From Nipponacmea schrenckii (lineage: Eukaryota > Mollusca > Gastropoda > Lottiidae), in assembly GCA_030562195.1 (NCBI GenBank), contig JAUJPP010000012.1, positions 23,023,976-23,087,975 on the forward strand: a DNA stretch of 64,000 nucleotides. The letters run 5' to 3'. Position 1 is the first letter of the stretch. The number at the start of each line of letters is the position of its first letter. The notes under the pieces were generated by a model. That model was not told the origin of the DNA. It ran no database searches and was given only the letters and a program-made list of their open reading frames with translations. The position numbers were made by a program, and so were the translations under genes. Shown here in pieces: positions 52,622 to 64,000 of this stretch.

Positions 52622-52762
52622 GACAGTTTGAAATCGCAAAAAGAGAAGGCTAATGCCGCTATTCTGCCAAAATTTCCCTCATGGAATACTGCATGGCGTT
52701 CGTCTTCATCATGCCACTAGACGTAGAAGAGTAGGACGTAAAACTCCATTTCATTTCTTAAT
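52622..52762 (+). repeat. SINE 3' half
   Basis: GTTTGAAATCGCAAAAAGAG, AATACTGCATGGCGTTCGTC and GTAGGACGTAAAACTCCATT. The tail is then partly duplicated about 45 bp on (GGTAGGACGTAAAACTCC). Confidence 0.8.
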
Positions 52763-53034
52763 TGGGAATGTACTTCCGAATGGTAGGACGTAAAACTCCA
52801 TTCATGTTTCTTGGGTGATTTTTTTTTGTCATAGTAAATAAGTTTACGTTACCTAATCAGGCGAAGTAAGCAATGTTGTTCAATTATATTTACAACTACA
52901 TGTATATATAATTCATTTGATTTCTTATTGTGTAAGCTTTGGTAAGGACTAATCCAATTTGTTTCTTGGGTTTTTTTTTTGGTCATATGTAATTGAAGAC
53001 GTTACCCTTAATCATGCGTTTAAATTTTAGGTTA

Positions 53035-53145
53035 AGTTTATGTAATATTGGTAAGGGTTGGCTTGACTAACGTGACGTTTTTTTAGTTTTGAAGTACTAT
53101 GTACTATTGGTAAGGGTTGGCTTGACTAACGTGACGTTTTTTTAT
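53035..53145 (+). repeat. Two-copy direct repeat
   Basis: ATTGGTAAGGGTTGGCTTGA followed by CTAACGTGACGTTTTTTTA occurs at 53047 and 53105. Weaker related text lies at 52940 and 53195. Confidence 0.75.
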
Positions 53146-53504
53146 CATATTAATCCTGGCAACCCTCCTTTAACAAAGTGTAAAATAGTGACTAAGCACT
53201 ATTGGAAAGATCTGGATTGACTAACGTCACAAAAAATTTTTTATTAGATGATACAAAAGCAGACCGCCCGCCTTTAATAATAGCATAGAAAGTTCAAGAT
53301 TTGATCCTAGTAGGAAAAAAAAGGAAATTATTCAACACGTTAAAGTTGTAAATTTTCCTTAATGACTGAATCATGATATCCCACGCACTGTACAAGGAAA
53401 TAACAAATATTGAATTTACATTGTTTTTATAGAAATAAAGAGAGAAACCTAATAAATTGTATTAATTCCACTTTTCTGTGAAAGATTGGGCTAATGAAAT
53501 ACGA

Positions 53505-53778
53505 CAGCAGATGCAAGCGTGTATATATATTCATCAGTGAACTTACCTGGTGTCATAAATAACAGAATCTCTATAAAATCTGGAAAACTCACACAACTAA
53601 GTAATTATTGAAAAACACCTAATTACAATGGATAATTACTAAGTTTTTAGATTTATTAGATTATATAAGGATTCTGTTATGTTATTTATGACAGCAGGTA
53701 TATTTACTGATGAATATATACTCTTATTGACCAAGTATAAGTATTTTATGTAAATTTTAAGATGAAGTATCACTTTAT
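53505..53778. mobile_element. Foldback MITE copy 6, left end truncated
   Basis: The left half starts at TATATATTCATCAGTGAACT. The right half TATTTACTGATGAATATATA and AAGATGAAGTATCACTTTAT is complete. Confidence 0.82.
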
Positions 53779-54463
53779 ATGTACATGTCACGCAATTTGG
53801 TCACCCGCTTCTTACTACAAGAATTAATTTTTCTAAACTTGGCAGTTGACTTTCCCGCCATTTCTTCCATGATGGTCTTTTTGCCCAGTCTTTTCCTTTT
53901 CGTGGTAGCGGTACGTTTACTAAAAGGGACTGGATGATAGAGGTAGTAGTTATGAGAAATGAATTACTAATTATTGAAAATGTATATATAATCGATATAC
54001 AAATCAATTGGATCCACCCGTAACACTAGTAGTGTTAATATTAGAATCAGACTTCGTATTCCCTTACAATTCAATAAAAATATACTTCGAGAGTTTAGAG
54101 TGTTGTCACAGAAATGCAGTTATATCGACAATATCTGTACGGAAAATATTAATGTATTTTCACTTTTCTTAAGTGAAGAGACTCAAAAATGACTGAACTA
54201 TGTTCGTGTGTGTTATTTCCGTGTACTAAAGTTTTGTATTGTCAATATACGAATAATCATTGAAAATTAACTTTGAACTTTTTTCAATTTAATTCTCACA
54301 TGCAGCTCATGTATATCTGATAGCAAAATTATTATCATAACGTCATTAAAAATTAATATTCATTCAACCGGAAATGATAATGGTCTTCATTCACGTGCCA
54401 TGAATTTAAATAGCCGTTCGTTTAGTACGGTTAATAGATAACACTCCCAGTGCATTCACTTAA

Positions 54464-54788
54464 TTAAAGGGATACTGTGTTTTAGAATAGACATACAATT
54501 CAAGTTATCAAAAATGGGTAAATATTCATCAGTGAACTTACCTGGTGTTATAAAGTAACAGAATCCCTTAAAATCTGGAAAGCTAAATAATTCAATCAAT
54601 TTATTAAGCGTTTTTCAATAATTAATTGCATTTTTATAGATAATTAATAAGGTTTTTTGATTTATCAGATTATATAAAGATTCTGTTATGTTATTTATAA
54701 CAGCAGGTATATCTACTGATGAATATATACTCTTATTGGCCAAGTTTAAAATTTTATGTTCATTCTAAGACACAGTATCCCTTTTACT
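54464..54788. mobile_element. Foldback MITE copy 7, complete (about 325 bp)
   Basis: Ends TTAAAGGGATACTGTGTTTT and AAGACACAGTATCCCTTTTA form a terminal inverted repeat. The interior contains TTACCTGGTGTTATAAAGTA and its inverse TATAACAGCAGGTATATCTA. This copy has the cleanest ends and is the best guide to the family. Confidence 0.9.
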
Positions 54789-54964
54789 GAAATTGACCTA
54801 CATATCTCAAGTTAGTTGTTCTGGTGAGGAGCTTTACTCGTAATTCTTTATTACTTACCTACATTTACATGTCTAGAATAAACTGGCCTGTTAATGATTT
54901 TGTATCAGAAACACTTAACGACATCATGCGATATCGACACAAACTACAAACTATGAAAGCAATT

Positions 54965-55068
54965 TACTATGGAAGCCGACGGCGACCATGTTTGCCCTCG
55001 ACTTTTTCCTCGCTTTCTCGTGAAAGAGAATTTGGTAGTAGATATTACCACAGTCGGCTTCCATGGCC
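54965..55068. repeat. Inverted repeat with GGAAGCCGAC arms
   Basis: CTATGGAAGCCGAC at about 54967 pairs with GTCGGCTTCCATGG ending near 55065; the loop is about 75 bp. It is GC-rich compared with its surroundings. Confidence 0.7.
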
Positions 55069-55169
55069 TACTCAGTGTTTTGGCTCCGTTGCAACTGTTT
55101 CGTGTTCGCTAACGAGTCGTTTTATGCTAACCCTTTCTGAAGCACTTTATTACAGCCTTTGACTGGTAT

Positions 55170-57794
55170 TGTCATCTTGGCATATCCTTTGGTGTGTTCA
55201 CAATACTAACATCGTCTCTTTTCTGAAATATTCTGAAATGCAACCCGAGCAAAGTTCGATGGACGATCGATGTCTTATAAATCTCTAAGTATATGTAATG
55301 GATTTGAAAAGTGTTACGGGTGAGAAAGGAAAATGTGGCCTTTACACACACACACACGTTCCTTTAATCCAGTTCAAATCGATTTTTAAATTCTCAATAG
55401 AGTGTTCACATGCTTGTTTTTGATATTGATTTTGTTTTTAATATGATTAAATCGACCGAGTTTAAAAGTGCGAAGTGCGCCTTGTGAAACTAATCAATGC
55501 AAACTCGCCAGTAATAAATTATAGAACTAATTCAATGATTAAAAACAATGTAAATAGGTTTATCGACAGGGTTAACCAGTTTCTATTTATTTAAAGATGG
55601 GTTCCCTTATTTTCATTTATTCATTTATATATGTCTTCCGTAATTGTACGGCTAATTCTTATAACAATGTGAGAATGCATCTTTAAGTGACAGATTCATT
55701 ATCTGTTCGAACAATCCTACCTCCGTCTCAGAAAATAGATTTTTTTCTTCCAGAACAATCCGGTTTGAAAATTAAAATGACGACATTTTTATGCACATGA
55801 CCCATCGTATTTTTTCGAAAATTTACGGAAGTAGCCGAGCGGTAACCGTATGTATTTTGAAAAGATTGTTTTTGGTTTTTTTTAAAAATAAGATCGTCAT
55901 TAAACATGACGTCATATAATACTAACATCTCTCTAACCATTTAGCGCTACAACCCTCCACCATTGGATGAAAGACTCTCTTTAATCGTGTGCACCCAATG
56001 ACAGTTTGAAGTCAATATTTGATATAGTTTGTTGTGTTAATAGGTGACCGAGTTCAGTGTATCTACTTATTGTAATTTACTAAGAGGGATTCGTCATCAA
56101 TATCTCTTAACCATCTCTCCCCGTCTCTACTTACAAACCAGATTTAATGGAGATTAACGCCTGCTTCTGACTAGGCAAATGAAAACGGACAAAGCCATGT
56201 AGTGTACATTGAGAGAACTGTTTCTATCTCTTCTTGGGGAACGATGAATGGTTTAACGTTTGCTTGAGGTGCAAGTGAAAGTCTACACCATGCAGTGTGC
56301 AATGAGATTAATTCTATATCTCTCCTTGGTGGACGATGCTTGAAGCAAAAGAGAAATGCTACGCCCTGCAGGGTACAATGAAAGAAATTTTGTCATGAAG
56401 GAAGAAGCAACATACCTACATACAAATATTCACGAGTAAAGTCATGCAGTGTGTATTAAATTAAGTTGTCCTATCCCTTCATGGAGGTCAATGATTGACA
56501 CCAGAATTGACCGGAATCAATTAAGACGAGAAGGGGCACCTCGGGACTGGATCCATCCGGCTAAAATCGTACTGAAATGACTTAACAATACAAAGCATAA
56601 TATGAAGGCCACTTCGGCCAAAACAACGTGCCAAATTCTTAAAATAAAGCTGTAATTTCTAGAAGTAGGTTAGATTACTCTGCCAACATTATTACTTCTT
56701 GTATAACTGATCTCATTTAGAAAAAATATTGGGGGGGGGGGGGGTCTACTCTTCTACACCTTCTGAGCTCACGGACATCGACAACGTCATGTGTGGCTTG
56801 GGAGCAATTTTGCCAGGATAGCGACATTAGCCTTCTCTTATACCTGTAGCTCATAGCGTCTCCGTTTTTTTTTTTTTTTTGTCTCATCTGAACGATTAGA
56901 TGCTTTTTCCATGTCACCGCCTCAGACCTGTATTACTAACCAGGGGAAACGGGGTTGAAAAGTCCGAAAGTTCATCTCGACCTTTGCCGGGGTCGAACCC
57001 TTGACCCCTGAGCTAACTAATAAATTAAAAATAATATCCGGTGTAACTTTAAACAGTTTTAGGTCACTGTTATTAAATTAAAGAGATAACTCCGCGAACT
57101 CACCTAAATCAAACAATGTAAACAATGCAACCTTTAATGTGGTTTGGCCCACAATTGGCCAACACCTGTTACAAGAGAATAATTGCTGAGTCAGCACGTT
57201 TATTCACAATAGAAAACACTTGACCAAAGGTCAATAATCTCCCATACATAATGGAAATTTGCATGAAAGGCGTTAATTGGCATTTAAAGGCGTTAACACG
57301 TCTTTTTAGATCTTTATATTGAGGGATTCACATTGTATTCCGTATACGAGAAGGCGTCTGACCTAGTTACCAGAATCATGACAGGAGGATAGTTAGGAGA
57401 CATTTTAAAGGCGTAACCACTCACAACTACTATATACTTTTCTATATCGGAAAATATCATAATCCATGACGCCATTCGACTGATTTAGTCTAATAATGGA
57501 CTCCAATTATGTTCACTTCGTTTTGACATGGTCTTATTTACCCGTATTAAACTAAGCTCACAACCTTTTGATATATATCATCCCAATGTGCCATTGGATA
57601 TCTGAAACTGCCACACCGGAATTGTGAAGTAAGAAAGACCAACTGATGAATATACTCTTATTGCCCCCGTTTCAGAAATTAGATTCAACATTCGTTTGAA
57701 AAGGTAGAAACTCTTTGTAAGATATGACCGATGCATTCTCTCTGATTTCTAAGAATCAAATCACGATAGTGACTGTTTGTTTTTTACATTGCAG
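55170..57794. other. Gene-free stretch upstream of the MCT coding start
   Basis: It should hold the MCT 5' UTR exon and promoter, which were not located. It contains a CA microsatellite (55347-55357), a degenerate three-copy CATGCAGTGTGCAATGAGA-type repeat (56190-56460), a SINE (56742-57020), the 57355-57417 shared segment and a MITE fragment near 57640. Confidence 0.5.
56742..57020 (-). mobile_element. SINE copy with head, minus orientation
   Basis: GTCTACTCTTCTACACCTTC (tail complement), AGCGACATTAGCCTTCTCTT, CCATGTCACCGCCTCAGACC and TTTGCCGGGGTCGAACCCTT (B-box complement). An internal poly-T replaces part of the middle. Confidence 0.82.
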
Positions 57795-60700
57795 ATGTCC
57801 AGAAATGATATAGATAGAGGCTGGGCGTGGGTAGTCCTAGCAGCGGCCGGTACCAGTATGGGTATTTGTTCCATGACCACCGCTTCCATTGGAATCTTCC
57901 AAGTGGAGTTCCTGCAGTCTTTCACAGAATCCAGAAGAATGATCTCCTTGATCTGTTCCCTCCACACCGGCTTTCAACTCTTTGTGGGTAAGTAGTTCCC
58001 AAGCAAATAATAATATTGCTAACATTAGGTCGGTTGGTAGATGAAAAGTAAGTTAATGTTCGCTTCTATCTGATGGTGATATCGCAAACTAGGTAGTTTG
58101 TTGGTAGATGGCAAGTTAATGTTAACTTCCAGCAGACGCTGATATCACAAACTAATATTGGTAACCAGCCTCATGGTCGTTAAAAGCACACTCTTTACGT
58201 TTTACGGCATAATGGAGTTTTACGTCCTATTCGGGAAAATGGAGACTCAGTTGGAGACTAGTTGGCTATATTAATCTACTGGAACAAGGGTTACATTCGC
58301 ATAATTCAATTACCTTCGTTTAATCCAGACAGCTAACACTATCTAACTTATATAGAAGATAAAAGTCAGCAAAATTTTACATCGTGATTAGATAAATATT
58401 GTTCGATTTTTTGTATATCTTGTCCGGTCACTGAAACAGCTGATCCATTCCATTCAGCTGAAACGTAGACATTTATTGGAGTACTACGTCCTACATTTTC
58501 GGCACGTGTTTAGACATGCAAATCCTTGTTAAAGCTAGCTAAAATGATTACATTCAGCTGGAAAAGTGAACACGTAGGGGCAAGCAACTTATCCAGAAGG
58601 GCAGCGGGGTTTGATCTTAATTGTAGTTGTTGAATTGTCAGAAATTTTGAGGGGTGGCATTACCCATTGCCCCCTTGTAGCTTGTTAAGATTTCTCTCTT
58701 TAATGATCTATTTTTCATTGACAGGTCCAATAGCGAGTATCATCTGCAATACGTTCTCTATACGAACTGGTACCATGGTGGGTGCCTGCATGTTATCTTT
58801 GGGTTTTCTTCTCTCTTCCATTTCCACAAGCTTTATGGAATTACTGCTGTTCTATGGAATCATTGCGGGTAAGTACATTACATCTTGATGAAGGTGATTC
58901 TGTTCAAAGAATTCGATGGACCTGTATGGAAAGAAAGAACGATATTTTACAAGGAAGATAACTTAGGTTCATAGTTAAGGATCCTTTCTACCTTGGTCCT
59001 TGGTCAAACATCTTTGCATTGATCTTTCCCAGATTATCCGTACCCAATTAGAGCTGGGTAGACTGGAATTATGAGATAAGGATGGACTTCGTTGACAAAA
59101 TTACTGTTAACTCCCTTTTCTGTTCCAGGCACAGGATATGGTATTATGTTCACCTCTGTCAGTGTAATAACCAGCCACTACTTTCACGACAGACGATTGA
59201 TAGCATGTGGTATCACGTTTGCCACCCCAGGGATAGGCTATATTAGTGGCCCCACCCTCACACAGTACCTCATTGACAATATAGGATGGCGATCGACCAT
59301 GGGGGTGTACAGTTGTGTGGTCGCACAAGTATGCGTTCTCGGGGCTCTTTTCTTTCCCATAGACGAAAATCCAGTTAACTGTTGTAGTAATTCCTATTTC
59401 AAAAACTTTACCAAAGAAGACAAGTACCTCCGCGAAGCCAACCGAGAGGCTAGCATGCCTCTTAGGCGGTGTATCAGTCCCAAAAGGATTTTAGAGTTAA
59501 AAAGCCAGAGTCATTTAGAAATACCAAGAGGAAATCAACATACTGTGCCAATGTGTAACGGGGACTCCAAAGCTGATCTTCACAACTCGAACGACAGTCT
59601 AGCTCGAAATGTGCACAATCGACATATACTCGGCGATAAATCCCCGGCTCTTTCCTCCCGGAAGTTTTCATCGAGGAACGGCATTAACACTAGTCTGTAC
59701 TCCGTGAATTCCCACGCCACAAGTTTTTATGATCGTCATCATCTGTCCAATCGTTTCATCACTAGCATCAACACCATTAATTCCCTGTCGCAACGTCAGT
59801 ACGGTTCCACGAGCGTCATGTGGCAGTCGCATTGGAGTATGCAAAACGTTGGGAACATTTTAGCGAAAGAGGAAGCGGAAGACGCTGGAGAAGACTTTGA
59901 TGATGAACCTATAAAGCCTTCGTGTTCTCCGGACTTCTCAGTGCTGAAAAATAAAGCTATGTGGTGTCTGAGTTTCAGCCAATTCCTTATGATGTGCGGA
60001 TACGGTGTGAACTTCATTCATTTCCCTTCCATGGTGATCGCCAACGGTTTGGACATCGAGATCGTTCCTCAGTTCTATATGTCTCAGGGAATATGTGTGA
60101 TCTTTGCTCGGCTGATGGGTGGTCTCTTTTGTAGCAGCCCAGAAATTAACATCGTGGTGATATACTTCGGCTGTCAGCTTTTGCTTGGTGTTGCCGTCTT
60201 TGTTGTGCCGTTTTTGGGTGGCAAAGCATGGGCGTACCATGTCTTCCTCGTCGCCTTTGCCATGTACTATGGAGGATCCTACGTGAATCTGACACAAATA
60301 TTGGTTAAGATACTAGGATTGCGCCATCTTGCCACTGGTTTTGGTATTCAGATGATGATGGCTGGAACGGCGTTTTTCCTAACACCAACACTTGCAGGTG
60401 AGTTTCTTCTGGAGGTGACATGGCCCAACATTCAGAAATCGGACTGTGTTGGCAACATGACCTTCTTACCATACAAAATCGAATTCCCCAAACCCTAAAA
60501 AATTTAACCAAATTTAATTTTTAAGACTGTGCAATGCGTTAAGATAATGCATAAGACTCTAAATAGCAAGGGGTATAAGGGAGGGAACTCTTAACTTTTC
60601 TCATTTCAGCAGACGACAAAGGTGGAGACGACGTTGGGAGCTTCAATAAGCCTGTTGAGATGATCCTGGAAACTAGTGAGAGGTGTTCAATGGTTGCTCT

Positions 60701-62913
60701 CGAAGACGGGAATATTTCAATTCCAAATCCTATTTATTTCAGTGTGCGGGAAAGAACGTGTAATTTGGAACATGGATACACCTAATTTTAGTTCTTTAAG
60801 CAGCTGCTGTTATTGTACGAGTTGATTTTAGAAGACCAGAATACTCGAGTGTTAGTTTGATATTCTGAACCAGGACAGAGAGTGAGTGAGTCCATTCGGG
60901 CCACTCTGGTAGTAACCGTGATGAAGTCAAGGTGTGAGATCCGAACATCAGCCATATTTCTCATTCATGTTTTTCAGGGTGGATGTACGATATAACCGGT
61001 TCATATGATTTTGCATACCACTGCGCAGGTAGGTAATGGTGGTAGCGAAAAGCCCGGTAACCTACTTAATTGACCCCAACTTAATACCCACAGAACTTCT
61101 TCAAAAAACTTAATCCAATACAGTCCTAACAATTTAACCACGAACAACTTCACCCTTTCATAACCTTGACCTCTTTATAAAACTGAACCCTTTCATAACC
61201 CGTTAGCCGAAACCCTTTCGTACACTGAGGCTTTTTTTAAACCATCCACCTTCAAAAAGTAAGACCAGGCCATTTTAACCAACACCCTGCTGTCAAAGCA
61301 CAGGCAACTGTTTTTATTTCCGGAAGACCCACTATATATAGTGATATTGGGTCTTCCCGTTGATAAAAACAGGTGCCTGTTTGTCAAAGAATAATAACAT
61401 GTCTATGAGTGGTTTTAGTAATCCTTAAAGTCGGGATAAAGAATGTGCAAATACAAGCCTATTTTTTATGGCAACGTTGTACGACGTGATAAACGTCGTA
61501 TAACGTTGCCAGAAGAATATACAACAAGCTATAACTGTCCCTGAGTTACATACAAGAGCATGAAAACCTATTAAAATCCTTTGACCATCCCTACATACAG
61601 CGGACGTCGAGATTATATAATATGTTAATTACAAATAAACATAAATTAAGTCAGGGATGACCGGAACTGACAAAAGCAGTGCAGTTCCGTGAATAGTTTT
61701 AAAGAAATCGTTAATTGGTTTTATATTTGTATCGGGGCTACTATGTGCATTATACAAATTTTTCGAATGGCGAATCTGTCCCGTTTATGAATTAAGAAAC
61801 CAACAGACGACAAATTGAAATTGAGTATGATGTAAAAAGATGCTTTCTATGCAGGCCCGTAGCCAGGGTGTGGGGGGGATGCTGAGGGCGGGGGATGCTC
61901 ACAGTACCCCCCCCCCCTCCCTTGTATACGCAGGCTGGTGACAGGCCTGTATTATGTCTCCGATATTAATACAAAATCAAACAGTGCAATATTGATATAA
62001 TTGTTTATAGTCTCCCTTGTGTATCAATGTATTGCCCCGTGTATAGAAAAATTCTTGAATAACATATTCTACAGTAAAAGTGTCAATCTTGCTGACTTAC
62101 TGTGTGGGTGGGGGCTTGCAGATGCCACAGTCCCCTTCCTCTTACGATCAATTTTGTCATAAATATGGTATTTGTAAATGTAACCGTCTACACTTACGAC
62201 GAGTCGCAATAACAGTAGGCTTATGCCGATGCACTAGCAAAATACCCCTCCTTGTATACTGCATAGCGTTAACCCAAAAGGGGTAAGTACAATCCCTCCC
62301 CACCTTCTTAAATAAATACTTTCGTTTTGTTTTTTCAGGGGGTGTGATATTTGGTGGAGCTTTCTTTGTGTTAGTTATCCCGATCTTGGAACCCAACTCG
62401 TTCCTTATGGAACTGCCTCCATTGGAAGACGTGATCATCGATGTCGAAGAGATTACCAAAGAGAAAGAGTCCGACATGAATGACGAGAACGAGTCGGATA
62501 TTGATGACGACATAAATGAGGAGAAAGAGTTGGAAATTATTGCTGAGCATGTGCCGGATATTATTGACAAGAAAGAGCTGGAAATACTTTCTTATGAGTC
62601 GGAAATTAACAAAAAGGAGTTGGAAATTATTCCTGAGCATGTGCCGGAAATTATTGACAAAAAAGAGCTGGAAATTATTCCTGAGCATGTGCCGGAAATT
62701 ATTGACACGAAAGAGCTGGAAATTATTCCTGAGCATGTGCCGGAAATTATTGACAAAAAAGAGCTGGAAATTATTCCTGAGCATGTGCCGGAAGTTAATG
62801 GTTGGAAAGAGTCGGAAATTAATAATAAGAAAGAGTCGGAAATTAATAATAGGAAAGATTTGGAAATTAATAATAGGAAAGAGTCGGAAATTATAGAGAT
62901 TATTGAGGAATAG
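57795..62913 (+). CDS. SLC16-type monocarboxylate transporter (MFS, 5 coding exons, 743 aa)
   Basis: Exons: 57795-57987, 58725-58868, 59129-60397, 60978-61028, 62339-62913; 2232 nt, all introns phase 1. SLC16/MCT proteins are 12-TM plasma-membrane carriers for lactate, pyruvate and other monocarboxylates, or aromatic amino acids and thyroid hormones in some members. The MCT signature is present at the start of TM1 (IDRGWAWVVL, residues 6-15). Other features are FGIQMMMAGTAFFLTPTLAG and GWMYDITGSYDFAYHCAGG in TM10-12. The long TM6-7 cytosolic loop (about 191-379) is Ser/Asn/His-rich. TM12 is split between the last two exons. After it comes a tail of about 175 residues, mostly acidic repeats, which is far longer than usual. 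The ATG directly follows a TTGCAG acceptor, so an untranslated exon lies upstream. The substrate cannot be predicted. Confidence 0.91.
58935..59078 (+). repeat. Dispersed repeat family C in an MCT intron
   Basis: GTTAAGGATCCTTTCTACCT, TTTGCATTGATCTTTCCCAG and TTATCCGTACCCAATTAGAG. It ends about 50 bp before the exon 3 acceptor. Confidence 0.8.
60610..60786 (+). other. Possible alternative last exon of the MCT gene
   Basis: A good acceptor (TTTCTCATTTCAG, ending 60609) is followed by a frame in the right phase after exon 3 (starting ADDKGGDDVGSF). It runs 58 full codons to TAA at 60784-60786. Use of it would replace TM11-12 and the repeat tail with a hydrophilic end. Intron retention past 60397 is another way to end early (stop at 60496-60498). 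No transcript evidence exists, and chance is quite possible. Confidence 0.25.
61303..61382. repeat. Imperfect inverted repeat (about 80 bp) in an MCT intron
   Basis: Left arm CAGGCAACTGTTTTTATTTC, then GGAAGACCCACTA. Right arm GGTCTTCCCGTTGATAAAAA, then CAGGTGCCTG. The TATATA centre is at about 61332. It folds into a long hairpin and may be a small foldback element. Confidence 0.75.
61470..61511. repeat. Palindrome GGCAACGTTGTACGACG / CGTCGTATAACGTTGCC
   Basis: Two arms of 17 bases pair with one mismatch around a 7-base loop (TGATAAA). It lies about 90 bp after the preceding hairpin in the same intron. This could be the remnant of a foldback element. Confidence 0.8.
62515..62910 (+). repeat. 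In-frame 48-bp and 24-bp coding repeats in the MCT tail
   Basis: Four to five copies of a 16-residue unit (KKELEIIPEHVPEIID) are followed by about four copies of an 8-residue unit (RKESEINN). Near-identical DNA copies with few silent changes point to recent expansion. The unit is strongly charged with a regular Ile/Leu pattern. Confidence 0.92.
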
Positions 62914-64000
62914 AATTTAGCGAGGAGCCTTTAATCTTTTAGGATGAAGGATCATTGTTTTGAAAACTTGTGTGCCATTAAAAGACACGTCTAATTACCA
63001 TTTGGTCATTCCGACTTTTTCAACCGCTGACCTCAAACTCTCCCATTAACCTGCATCCGAGAGCTGCGATAGTGCTGAAGTTTTACCGTGGAAACACGGC
63101 TTGACTAACCTGCGTACAAGAACAGTTATTTCTATGAACGACGTGATAGTTTCAGATCAGATGGACTAGTTTCGGATTGTCTGAGGAGTATTGCGCTGTG
63201 TTGAACACTGGAATGCAATGTGTTAATGGAGTGTTTAGGTCAATTTAGCTCAAACTTGCTTAATCGAACCATAATCTATGTGCTATATATTTGGTGTATG
63301 AAAGCTGATATTTCTTCTCGATGTTGATGGAACTTGTGATTCATGTCCAGTGCTTTCGAGTTAATTTTTTTGGGGGGGGGGGGGTGGCGAGGGGTTTAGC
63401 TTTTGAATCATATTGTTATTCACCTTTAGTATGGGTAATTGTTTTCTTTTTGGAACACCCACTGTTAAACCCCCGCTTGAATCAATTTTCTTTTATAGTA
63501 ACTTCCCTTGGAACCATACATTGAGTTACTTCCCTTATTGATTAACTAATGAGTTACTTCCCTTTCACTGCATACCAGCATGGGAGGTAACTCTTGGGAA
63601 TGTAGGCCTACATGGTTGGTTGTTTTTGGAAAATTCGGTTGAAATTCCTGGAGGAACATAGTTCTTGTTATCACATTGAAGATTAGATGAGAAAAATGTG
63701 TCGAATCTCTAGTTAATACTTCTGTGTGTATTCGAAAGAATTAGCAAATAGTCTCTGACACCCTGACTTTTCTTGTCACAAAGTGACACTGGATGATAAA
63801 GGCTAATTATTATACTGTGTTGTGAAAACTGTATGAAAGTGATTACATCATCAAAAGACGCAATCAAAAAGAATTCCTTATATGGCCTCCGTGAGGTGTA
63901 TCTATAAAGACCTGACTGACGTGTGAATTGATGCAGTAGAAAATACACGGGCACACAATTCGGTTCTTTTATTTCCCTACTGTGTAGGTATTCCACCATC
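62914..64000. other. Downstream of the MCT gene; no gene recognised
   Basis: Probably 3' UTR at first, with a possible ATTAAA signal at 62977-62982. A poly-G tract lies at about 63371-63383, and GAGTTACTTCCCTT is repeated around 63522-63565. Open frames to the window end have no recognisable homology. Confidence 0.5.

Noticed and set aside
54824..55162. 112-codon open frame
   Set aside because: Explained largely by a GC-rich inverted repeat; no homology or splice signals.
62371..62784. Antisense open frame over the MCT tail
   Set aside because: Mirror of the in-frame coding repeat; no independent evidence.

Overview
This window is animal nuclear DNA, most likely from a mollusc. The genes are split by GT-AG introns and encode typical metazoan proteins. 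The intergenic DNA is AT-rich and full of short dispersed repeats. One of these, a degenerate element carrying the phrase AAGGGCAATAACTC and ending in GACGGACGGAC-type sequence, is in my memory common in molluscs. The class (gastropod or bivalve) cannot be fixed from the sequence alone.

Six protein-coding genes could be assembled exon by exon, with every splice phase agreeing. (1) 8118-11868, minus: a 296-residue protein made of a SNX17/SNX27/SNX31-type FERM module without a PX or PDZ domain. (2) 12381-15720, plus: TMCO1, the ER membrane insertase/calcium-leak protein. Genes 1 and 2 are head to head, about 0.5 kb between start codons. (3) 17009-19930, minus: ribosomal protein S5 (uS7), tail to tail with TMCO1. 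(4) 25180-33588, plus: a 494-residue SLC1 (EAAT/ASCT-fold) transporter in 12 exons. It keeps the amino-acid-binding Asp, Arg and Asn but has lost several conserved cation-site residues. (5) 36648-37638, plus: a small secreted cysteine-rich protein resembling the beta-microseminoprotein/VWC pattern. (6) 57795-62913, plus: an SLC16-type monocarboxylate transporter with a long acidic, internally repeated C-terminal tail.

The rest is repeat-rich. A tRNA-derived SINE with about 18 recognisable copies, a palindromic foldback MITE with about seven copies and a third dispersed family account for much of it. There are also many minisatellites. Their main sites are 2.8-3.2, 5.1-5.6, 6.1-6.3, 14.4-15.6, 15.9-16.3, 34.1-34.6, 37.8-38.4, 45.4-46.5, 47.5-47.9, 49.3-49.8 and 50.6-51.5 kb.

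The two most unusual structures are repeats. The last TMCO1 intron is filled by about 30 copies of the exon 6/5' splice-site junction, so the true donor is followed by a row of decoy donors. Three unrelated-looking minisatellite families (34, 38 and 47-51 kb) share one layout: TGATRA, a short hairpin, then GAAACGT. The genes do not form a pathway; they are ordinary neighbours with their own promoters. No tRNA, rRNA or CRISPR feature was seen.
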